NCBI RefSeq assembly: GCF_000350225.1
Contig: NW_005179326.1
Coordinates: 62,001 to 126,000 of the forward strand
Direction of reading: 5' to 3'
DNA length: 64,000 nucleotides
DNA from: Chondrus crispus
Lineage: Eukaryota; Rhodophyta; Florideophyceae; Gigartinales; Gigartinaceae
Part shown: positions 56,086-64,000 of the stretch, one piece after another
Layout of the letters: the number at the start of each line of letters is the position of its first letter
How positions within the stretch are numbered: position 1 is the stretch's first letter
Program-made: the position numbers and the translations under genes
Notes under the pieces: model-generated
Told to the model about the DNA's origin: nothing
The model's input: the letters and a program-made list of their open reading frames with translations, nothing else
Database searches by the model: none

Positions 56086-57454
56086 TCATTCTATGGTTCT
56101 CTTCACCATGTTCTGGGTTACTATTCTTTGAAATTCCTCTATGATATGCTTACCCCGTACCACTAATGAAGGCCAGCTCATCTCTAAACAGCCCAGTGCC
56201 TCATCAGGATCTGTCAACGTCTTAGAAAGCTGTTTTGTTTTTCCCGCGGATGTCCGATGCCACAGCAAATGAAATGCACGGTCTCCCAGATTTTCTGGTA
56301 TCCTGTTCCCGTGATAGGCAACCTTGGAGATCTTCAAGGCGTCAGAAAGCATCATACTTTTTTTTCTAGTCTGTCAGCGTACGTTCTGTTTCGTCGATCG
56401 AAACACATGTTCTCCCGGAAAAGTAGCTCGCACATTTTGTCTGTGGCTGTGCAAACTTGACTTCCCGCAACTCGAAAAATGAACATGGATTTTTCTGAAT
56501 CATTGTCAGCCAAAGTCCCCCCTAGCAGCCGAAAGGCGCTCTGGTCAGACACTTCCATGCGCCTCATTTTTCTTCCCTTCACCATGAAGTACTGTAGATC
56601 AGAGACACTTGTGAAACCGATGCATTTACCAAGACAGCCGAGAGAATCAAACAATATCGTTATTGTTTCTATGTCGGAGCGGGGAGACTGGGTTTCCTCG
56701 TAGGTTGGGTAAAATGTTGCCGTGGGAGTCCGCATTCTGACCACGCGGCATATTTGTTCCATTTCAGCAAGAGTGCAGTCCGTATCTGCCCGTAAAGCTC
56801 TTGTGAAGCACATACCAATATGTCTTCCTTCCTGCGCGACGACATCCGTGACTGCAGTTCGAATTCTTGGAAGTTGAATAGCTCTCTGGCATGCATTTGC
56901 CATTCTTTGCCTTAGGAATCCAAAAGCCCGGTCAGAAATGACATCACTTTCGGTCTTATACCGCAGTAATCTGGAATAAATGCCGCTTTGAGCACTCAGA
57001 AGCCTTTGAATGTCATCCACTCTCAGTTCCAGAGATGCTACACGAGATGCAGTTCTGGTATGATCACATAGACTAGTAAAGCAGTTCCGCTTCGTGCAGG
57101 AGGCCTCGAGGGCGCTGTAATCATCGTCCGAACTCGAGATTCCATCATCACACTCGGAGAAATCTCGTTTGTAATACCGCCATTGTTGTATGCACAGTAG
57201 CGTTCCGTCATCTTGCTTATGCGCTGCAATTTGTTTTTCATGAAGCGTGCGCTCACACCAGATTCACCCATGCCGTACCCTGCATCATACTGCACGAGGG
57301 CAACGAACTCGCCTCTTCGCTTCCCAACTCCACTCACTTTCCCCCTCCACCAAACGTCCTTTTTGTTTTTCTGACCTTTCCTCCTTCCACTCTCCACAGT
57401 AACGTCAAGAATCCAGAGAACTTCAATGGAGTCCCCTTCCCTTAGCTCGCGCAT
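56086..57454 (-). CDS. Third gene of the second DNA element, Tudor-like N-terminus, two frame changes
   Basis: Starting MRELREGDSIEVLW, the first 70 residues (KKDVWWRGKVSGVGKRRGEF, VALVQYDAGYGMG) look like a Tudor/PWWP-type beta-barrel that reads chromatin marks. After a frame change near 57,200 comes an acidic stretch (SSSDDDYSALEAS) and a coiled coil (SLELRVDDIQRLLSAQSG), then a globular region (RTAVTDVVAQEGRHIG, YFMVKGRKMRRMEVSDQ) without known motifs. A second frame change falls in an eight-T run (56,358-56,365; A8 in the sense strand), after which the frame continues to 56,086. Whole length about 455 codons. Both breaks may be assembly errors. It converges on the transposase gene with 360 bp between stops. 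Role unknown; a chromatin-binding targeting factor is a guess. Confidence 0.5.
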
Positions 57455-58366
57455 TCCAGTTATTGATTATGACCGTGCAGAAACCCCCAAATCGCCCCGT
57501 CAGATTCTCCGCTGATAAGCAAGTGTAGAAGAAGCAACCAGTATCCGTGTAGATTTCCAAATGGAAGAAACAAAAGCAGATCTGTGTGTATTCCCTGATA
57601 GGTACCGAAGAGAAGGAAACTTGGATCGATGGAGAGGGATATGTGGTGGTGGCAGTGGCGAAATCAGAGATCTGGGAATCTTGGCTATCGACAGAAGCAG
57701 AAACACGGAAAGTAAAATGGGAGAAATATTCAGGTCAAAAAAATCAAAAATCCGAGCGTCCAAGCGCAACGGGCTGATAGAAAAAGGCCGTGGTCGGGAT
57801 ACAGGTAGAACGCATGGACTACCACTACGTGAGGTTTGGAGCTGATACCGTTTCAACAACATGCGCAACCGGAAATTTGTGACATGCGGGCATGTGTAAT
57901 ACGTGTCACTACATCTACTCGGAGGGCACTGTACACGACGCCGGGGGTGAGGGCAAACGTCGATCTCCCACCCACCGTATGGCAAGTGCTCACTCGCACC
58001 GTCGTAGCACCACTTCCGTCCTCATCGCTTCCTTGTCTCAAGCATCATCGAATCCTTGCATGATGGACTTACTGGAAAGTCGGGCGAGTATTTCTCAGCT
58101 CTATCACACTATTCACTCGTTTTGCCTCCAATTTTCCATTCCGCCTCCCACTTTCATCTCTATCGCAATCGAAACCCGGTCTTTGCAGTCCTTGTAGCGA
58201 CCTCCTCTCTCCCAAAGACTGCTCGCCATGAGCGCTGCTTTTATGCTGGCCATACCTCCTGTCCCCTCTCTTTAGCCGCCCCCACCATAGAAGGGCACCG
58301 CCACTTGGTCAAGCGTCCTCGTCCTAACTAATCCTAGAGCCGCATATGCCGGATTCAAGTCCTGAC
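57455..58366. other. No supported gene
   Basis: An open stretch at 57,561-57,845 (+) with Lys/Arg/Glu-rich composition is probably chance. The rest holds no signal. The right end of the second DNA element should lie in the first part. Confidence 0.35.
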
Positions 58367-58816
58367 ATTTTGGATTGCGTTCTCACCTTTTTTTGTACTC
58401 ATTGCGAACCAAACTACGAGTTGCCCTGCGTCATGACACCGCAGCCATAATCAACGTCTTCGGCCTTTGTCATTCATGGACGTCGCATTCTGACAAACAC
58501 GCGCTCCGTCGACCATTACACTTCAGTCGTAGTAACAAAACGATACAGTGACACAAAGGCCCCGGCAAGGGTTGTCGCCATCGGCAATGAGTGCGATATA
58601 GCTCAATTGTACGTTGAAAGCGAGGACTTCTGGGAAGATTTAGAAGATCAAGTCGGCATGGATAATACAAAACATGCCTTCCTTCAACCCGGCTCTTTGC
58701 CGCAGCTCCAAGATTCAGTTCTCGTTATAGGCTCCGGGAATCAAATCAGCCGTGTCGAAAAGCAAAACTATGTGCATGGCCAAGGAGACCTGCTTGCAGT
58801 ACATATTGACACGGCG
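58367..58816 (+). pseudogene. Deg/HtrA-type serine protease fragment (Deg9-like)
   Basis: The frame begins with CVLTFFCTHCEPNYELP, then SSAFVIHGRRILTNTRSV, an ARVVAIGNECDIAQL block, ESEDFWEDL, GSLPQLQDSVLVIG and YVHGQGDLLAVHIDTA. This is the order of plant and algal Deg2/Deg9-type HtrA proteases. The catalytic His of LTNAHSV is Arg here (LTNTRSV), an in-frame TAA lies at 58,446, and the GNSGGP serine region is missing. GTAAGT follows IDTA at 58,817 and would be a standard splice donor in the family's position before INSGNSGG, but no matching next exon is seen. The Asp (ECDIA) is kept. It is a dead fragment, perhaps carried here by a mobile element. Confidence 0.75.
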
Positions 58817-60557
58817 GTAAGTCTATCCGTTTCCATAGTACTTGATTTTTCAATGAGTTATTGTTTTGGCTTTCTTACTAATGCCTTTCTATTTCCTTTG
58901 GGGACCATTTTGGATGTTTGCCAATAACATGTTCCCGTCTTTTAATCGAGGAAACAGTGGCGCAGAGAGAAGCGGGAGGGGGAGAGGGTTGCGAGGATGT
59001 CGGCGAGGAGGATGCCGTCGGTCTGGAAGTGCATGAGCTTGTCGACTGCAGTCGACGCGATGAGGGAGGGGAAGGCGGATGTGAGCGTGATAATGAGAAG
59101 TGGGACTCCGTGTGGATGCGGGCGGCATCGCGACGGTCGTGGGGGAGAGCGGCAGCCTCGCTGACTGTGAGGGTTGAAAGGGGGTCATCGGAATGGGAAA
59201 GGGGCGAGGTGGTGATTTAGAGGGTCTCGGGGCGGGGTTTGAGGCATTCGCCGAGTGGTTGGAGCGTCTGGATGAACTGCCCGGAGGGCAGCTTCGTTGA
59301 GGGTGGTGGCGGGGGTCAGGTTGTGCAGAGGGGAGGGGCGGGATGAACGCGTACGCAAGACGGGTGTGGGCAGGAGATGGGTCCCGCTGGGAGCAAGGTA
59401 TCTGCGGTAGGCAGGGCCCCTTCGTAATGTTTCTGGCGAGGCTGGGTGAGGCACGGTTTACAAAGATCGTTGAACTGGGTTAGAAATGGTGGGGTATTGG
59501 GACTGGATGAGTTGTTTACAAGCCCCAGAACGATTTATGGTAATGTGGTCATTCAGTAAAATGAGTCACACTCACCGCTACTAAAGTCGCCGAGAACTCC
59601 GCAGTATCAAATGAATGAAACAGCACCACGACCTCACTGAAAAGGTACGACACTAAAAACTGAAGCAATAAAGTAATCAATCTGAATCATGAGCACTAAG
59701 TGCCCTGGATGTCCATTCAGACTGCCTGGCTACGTTTAAGAATTAATAATGCACATTGTTTGGATGACAACTTTGCCATTTCGCATCATTATTGGGTCTT
59801 AATGGTATAATGGACAGCTTCAGTTCACTCAAATGTTCTCTGGTGCAATACAATCTATGACACAGTGCGCTCCAAGCGTCAACGCAGTGCATCATGAAAT
59901 CGATGACCAGACATTTCATAAGATAAGCTGGCTACGTGACATTTCGCATCACATCACAGAACATTCAATTGAACGCCTGATGCGAGAAATTTGCGTTTTT
60001 AAAAATATATATCTTACTCTGCTGCAATGACAAAAAGAGTGAGAAAATACCACTCTTATTGAGAATCCCCAAAATTTTAGGATTGATTTTGGAATCATTC
60101 CGACCACTATGATAATCGCCAGCATTACTGAATCATTGTTCCAAAGTCAGCATCATAGGCGATGCATACTATTATATTAGTAACAAAATTGACTATATGA
60201 CTTACCAGTGCTGTATATCTTGCTATAATGGCGAGCAACGGGACGTTTACCATTCATCTCTGTAACTGGAAGCGCGAATTCAGCTGAAACAACAACTACA
60301 ACGCCCGGGGCCCTGCAACTACCGATATCGAGCGCGGAGAAATACTGGCACTCCACAAAGAATGCACCTTCTTCATAAGCATTGCGCAGATGGTTCATCG
60401 ATCCGTGGGAGCTTTGCAGGGTGAAGTACGTCAAGGCTTTAAATGTAAACTCCCCAGGCACTGCAAAGGAATCCAGTAGATCTCCGAAACCCAAACGAGG
60501 GCTATAATTCGAGAAGCTTTAGGGGGTGAAGATAGTGCAAGAATAACTCAGGCCGAG
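58817..60557. other. No supported gene
   Basis: 58,930-59,460 is GC-rich with overlapping low-complexity frames on both strands. 59,470-60,550 is AT-rich with short ORFs only (59,833-60,030 and 60,177-60,494). One flank of the mariner copy must lie here, but I see no clear terminal inverted repeat. Confidence 0.35.
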
Positions 60558-61300
60558 CTGAAATTTCCAATTAGTCATTGACGTGTCCAGCAAATCCTCA
60601 GTGCAGTTCCATATCTCAAGTACAGGAAGATTATTACGGCACCACAAAAGACCCCTCAGCACAAAGAAAGGAGGGAAAAGTGATGTCGTAAATTCAGAAG
60701 TAAAAGCGAAAGCTTCTGGAACGCTGCAGTGCTCAGCAATGGGAAGAAGTTTAATGGTGACAGTCCATATGGTTTTGCATCTTGTTCGCACGACCTTCGC
60801 ACTACAGAGCGCATTTTCCAAGCGTCAAAATGGCGGTTTTCCCTCATGGTTTGGGGCGCTGTTAGTCTATACGGTGTATCTTCGATAATTTTCATGGATG
60901 GGAGACAGGACTATAAGAAGTACGTTGATGTTTTCCGTCATGGTTTACTGCCGTTCGCATCCGAGGTGTTCGGAGAAGAACATGTTGGGTTTTTCAGCAA
61001 GATAATGCGCTGATACACACCTCTGGTTTAACGAGAAGTTGGCTCTCTGAGCATTATATCTCTACTCAACCGTGGCCAGCGAAGCCACTTGACAGAAACA
61101 TTATCGAAATGTTTGGGGGTGATGGTGAGGATGGTTTCAGCCAGAGGTAAGCACTACCAAAATGTTGAGGATTGGAAGGCGGTAATTGAGAAATCATGGT
61201 CTACTGTAGGTTCGTACCCTTTATTGACGCTTTGAAAGAGTCTTCCGCATCGCATACGTTCCGTCATGGATGGTCGAGATGGGGCAACTAAGTATTAAAA
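60558..61300 (+). pseudogene. Tc1/mariner transposase, degenerate
   Basis: The middle is open (60,729-61,013) and reads KKFNGDSPYGFAS, DLRTTERIFQASKW, SLMVWGAVSLYG and IIFMDGRQDYKKYV, the standard Tc1 core. In another frame it goes on QQDNALIHTSGLTRSW and DRNIIEMFG, which carry the second and third catalytic acids (QQDNA and DxNIIE). Near the end VEDWKAVIEKSW and SLPHRIRSVMDGR match the usual C-terminus. Several frame changes and stops make it inactive. TA-rich flanks fit the TA target of this superfamily. Confidence 0.8.
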
Positions 61301-62003
61301 GCTTGTTTGGCTCTGTGTCATATCAAATTTCGCGTATATATATATTAATTTCGTCCACGTTTTTAAGATTGCTCCAAAAAGGTGGCCTAGTATCATTGTT
61401 TTAAGCTGAACTGAATTTTTATCGGCACGTGTGGGACCTGGATACGTCCCATTTTATGAACGGGTCGCCTTTTAAGTGCTCACATTTTTTGTCGATGTTA
61501 TATTTACTCTTATTTCGCGCACTGTGCATGTCTCCTGGCCAGGGGGCACCCCTTTTACCACAATGACAATTTTTACTTGTGCACGTGTGAATTAGCAGTA
61601 TCGTGGTGGCAAGTGAAGGTGCAGAGGTGTCAATTAGTATTTCGGAATGCTTTCTAGAGCTTCGTGCAATTTTGGTCTTTGGAGATGGCCCGCTGGTATG
61701 GGGCGCATGAGCTGTTTCTCTCTGAAAGTTACATAAGAGAATCTCCACCGGTACGCAATCAAACCATCAAATAACAACGCTTGGCCCACTTTTTCTGTAA
61801 TTTGATTGGCTCCCTAGAATTTGGCTGTTTTGTTATTTGGCTGTTTGATGCTTCGGGAAGGACTGCCCCACCGGTAAGAACCAAATGCAGTACATTCAGT
61901 TCGTACTCAGGATCGAACCCTTGTGCTCACACTCGTACTCACCCTCGTATCGTACCCTCATTCGTAATCGAACGCTCACTCGAACCGCACCCAGCCACTA
62001 CCA
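61301..62003. other. No supported gene
   Basis: AT-rich non-coding sequence, presumably the 3' flank of the mariner copy and the 5' flank of the Harbinger copy. A short TCGTACTC/ACCCTCGT-type direct repeat lies at 61,898-61,985. Confidence 0.35.
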
Positions 62004-63007
62004 ATGACGTGCACGTGGTGGGAACACGCATTTGATAACGATAATATCGATACTACGAATGAGCTCCTTGCTGAAGGCAGCAGCACTGATAAAGATAATT
62101 CCCAACGCGACTCCTGCCCCGCAAAAGCGCCAAACATTGACCGCGATCGACCCGGCCGAGCCGAAAGGCTCCACGGATACTGTTTCGCCCACGATCCCAT
62201 TTACAATGATGACCAATTTCAGAGACGGTTCAGAGTAACGCCAAAAGGTTCGAATCTATCATGCATACCCTCGCCGGCAATGAAAGATATTTTCGCCAAC
62301 AAAAAGATTGCATAGTAATACTCGGACTCACCAGCTATCCAACGGGTACGGTGGCAGTTCGAATGCTTGCGTATGGTTCTCCAACAGACTCGATTGATAA
62401 GTACGTACGTATGAGTGTGTCTAAGATCTCCCACACCTTTCAGTACTTTGCCAGAGGCCTGATTGCAGCCTTGGGGGTGTTTATTTGCGCCATCCAACTA
62501 CTGAAGATATGCCGCGTATTCTTGTGCTATCGGAAACACAAAGATTTCCCAGAATACTCGGCATCATTGAATGTTGCAAGTGGATATGGCAAAAATGCCC
62601 CACCGCGTGGCACGGACAATATCAAGGTAAGGAGGGAGTTGCCTCTGTCACGCTAGAGGCAATGGCAGACCAGTCTCTTTGGATCTGGCATTCTTTTCTT
62701 GGCATGCCTGGTTGCAATAACGACATAAATGTACTCGATGCATCGCCTGTACTAAATATCATTGCAAAATGGAAGCTACTCTCTACCCGTTGATTACAGT
62801 GTAATGGGTCCCAATCGAAATGTTCCCTACTGGTCGGCCGACGGTATCTATCCAAAATGGCCTGTTTTTCACATTTTAGCACAACCGGTAACTGAAAAGG
62901 ATAAGTGTATGACAAGACATCAAGAAGCTGCTCACAAGAACGTCGAGAGAGCCTGTGGTGCTTTACCGTCCAAATGGAATATCATTTCGTGTCCTGGACG
63001 TTTTTAG
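62004..63007 (+). pseudogene. PIF/Harbinger transposase (ALP1-like DDE_Tnp_4), degenerate
   Basis: N-terminal DRDRPGRAERLHGYCF, IYNDDQFQRRFRV, then VRMLAYGSPTDSIDKYVRMS, CCKWIWQKCPTAWHGQYQG, LWIWHSFLGMPGCNNDINVL, DGIYPKWPVF and HKNVERACGALPSKW give the full family order. The catalytic set is recognisable: the first Asp of GSIDCxHW reads Glu here (GIIECCKW), the second Asp is in NNDINVLD, and the Glu is in NVERACG. The protein is split over three frames, so the gene is dead. Related remains of its partner Myb/SANT protein lie at 35.6-36.3 kb but come from another insertion. Confidence 0.88.
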
Positions 63008-63144
63008 AGTACGCCTCATATGCATAGTGTCCTGCAGTGCCGTGTAATACTGCAAAAAATGTGCATGGAAGATAGAGAGGAGGCCAAAGGGACCCCTCTT
63101 CATGAAATACCTCTCTCCAAAGCTGTAATAGGGAGAGATGCAGC

Positions 63145-63764
63145 TGTAGAATAAACACCCCTAAACGGATATGGGTGTATGCTTAGTCCTGGAAGACCCG
63201 GACGTAACGAGAAGACGGGAGAAGTCGGACCAGCTAACGAAACCGGGGCACGGGCCCGGGTAGCGTGGTAGAGCGGGATCGGGGGGAGGACGCGCACGCT
63301 CGCGGGCCGATTCACGCCTCGACGCCCCGGAGCAGCGCTGGGTGACGTTCCAGCTCTGACGGGCGGAGGCCGATCTAGGCTCGCACGCGTGCTCGCGCGT
63401 TCTCTACCCTCGCTCGTTCTCGCCCTAAGGTAGATAAGGGAAGCTGCCTTTGGATAAGCTGGAAGTCGGACCTAGACGGTACGTCGTGGACAAGTCCGTG
63501 CTTGTCCCCCCGTCGCCGCCGGTCCGCTCCGTTATTTAATGTACAATTAGTCTATCGTAACTTAGTACAGTACGTACTGTACTATGCGGTACTACCGTAG
63601 TCGGCCCTGTCAGCCGACGGGGCTGACTGTATGCGTGTCGTACACGTATAGTACACGTGAGGGCGCGTGCCCCCGTACACGTGTGGTACAGGCTGTCCGT
63701 AAGGTTCGTTTCCTACAGAGCCGGATCCAATTTCTAATCTAATTCTTTTGGTAGTTGTACTACA
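63145..63764 (+). mobile_element. LTR of the TGTAG...CTACA family, second direct copy
   Basis: It starts TGTAGAATAAACACCCC and ends GTACTACA, colinear with 33,893-34,562. The flanks (GCAGC before, CCCCC after) do not form a target duplication. So it may be one LTR of an element whose internal part lies outside or beyond 64,000, or a rearranged solo copy. It looks whole as an LTR but diverged from the 33.9-kb copy. Confidence 0.8.
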
Positions 63765-64000
63765 CCCCCCCTCAAGCGTGGGAGTCCACGTCCACATGTG
63801 CTTGAGGGGAGCGGAAATGTCCGAGCTTGTAGTCGCCTCGAGCCGTCCGCGTACCTCTCGCGATTGCTTCCCGTCGTCGCCGTCCTCTTTCCCTCGGCGT
63901 TCGCCTTCCAACGCGCTGTCTCGTCACTTCTTTTTCCAGACCCCCGTGTTGACGCGTTTTCCTCTCTTCTGCTCCTGTGCGTGTGTTCCCTCCGGTGATC
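63765..64000. other. Sequence after the LTR, too short to assign
   Basis: Contains CTCAAGCGTGGG...TGTGCTTGAGGGG, an imperfect inverted repeat at 63,771-63,810. If the LTR at 63,145 is a 5' LTR, this would be the start of its internal region. Confidence 0.3.

Larger units (their letters stand above)
49100..57500. mobile_element. Second large DNA element with TNP2-like transposase and two further genes
   Basis: Three large genes without host-gene character lie together: a minus-strand gene (49,210-51,456), a divergent transposase (51,929-55,723, +) and a convergent third gene (56,086-57,454, -). The transposase is of the TNP2/CACTA kind, whose elements commonly carry a second DNA-binding protein. 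I could not find terminal inverted repeats or a target duplication by eye, so the ends given are only the outer limits of coding sequence plus margin. The open transposase suggests a young copy. Its genes are unlike those in the 9.2-kb transposon, so this is a different family. Confidence 0.6.

Noticed and set aside
58889-59454. ORFs on both strands near 59 kb
   Set aside because: GC-rich low-complexity sequence with complementary open frames and no motif.
1-64000. Polycistronic operons and ribosome-binding sites
   Set aside because: The window is eukaryotic nuclear DNA; gene spacing and the candidate introns do not fit bacterial operons.

Overview
The window looks like a repeat-rich, low-gene-density stretch of a eukaryotic nuclear genome, most likely a florideophyte red alga of the Chondrus type. 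That assignment is an inference. It rests on a nearly intronless Omp85 gene of plastid outer-envelope type whose N-terminus carries a phenylalanine just after the start, as red-algal transit peptides do; on an animal-like P-type ATPase fragment of a kind known from red algae; and on a dense mixture of Copia, Ty3/Gypsy, CACTA-like, Harbinger, Tc1/mariner and pogo remains. Only one region (about 45.4-48.1 kb) reads as an ordinary host gene island. Almost everything else is mobile DNA.

Layout. 1-3,527: 3' half of a Ty3/Gypsy (chromovirus-like) fossil. 3,528-12,760: a 9.2-kb DNA transposon with about 430-bp terminal inverted repeats starting (AA)CACTGG and a GAAA target duplication. It carries two divergent genes: a DUF7869-type protein on the minus strand, and on the plus strand a ParB-like domain joined to a DPPY-type (adenine-N6) DNA methyltransferase and a CACTA-associated C-terminal domain. 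Its left arm also holds captured pieces of a Na+/K+-type ATPase gene and an FG-nucleoporin gene. 12.8-20.2 kb: diffuse LTR-element debris, including Gag-like ORFs and a roughly 60-bp minisatellite. 20.9-22.2 kb: Copia fossil. 22.2-33.9 kb: debris with a coiled-coil ORF, head-to-head fragments of a UPF1-like helicase, a diverged inverted LTR and a pogo transposase N-terminus. 33.9-34.6 kb: solo LTR with an intact duplication. 35.6-36.3 kb: Harbinger-type Myb/SANT remnant. 36.6-39.7 kb: longer Copia fossil with two adjacent hairpins. 40.7-41.9 kb: unknown gene. 45.4-47.7 kb: UTP11-like piece and the Omp85 gene, tail to tail. 49.2-57.5 kb: a second large DNA element with an uninterrupted 1,264-codon TNP2-like transposase and two further genes. 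58.4-58.8 kb: HtrA/Deg protease fragment. 60.6-61.3 kb: Tc1/mariner. 62.0-63.0 kb: Harbinger transposase. 63.1-63.8 kb: another copy of the solo-LTR family.

The most interesting item is the 9.2-kb transposon. A prokaryote/phage-style ParB plus N6-adenine methyltransferase has become a gene of a eukaryotic cut-and-paste element, next to a DUF7869 protein. The element may once have modified its own or host DNA. The copy here is broken, but its domain order is clear. The second element at 49-57 kb is a separate three-gene design whose transposase is still open.
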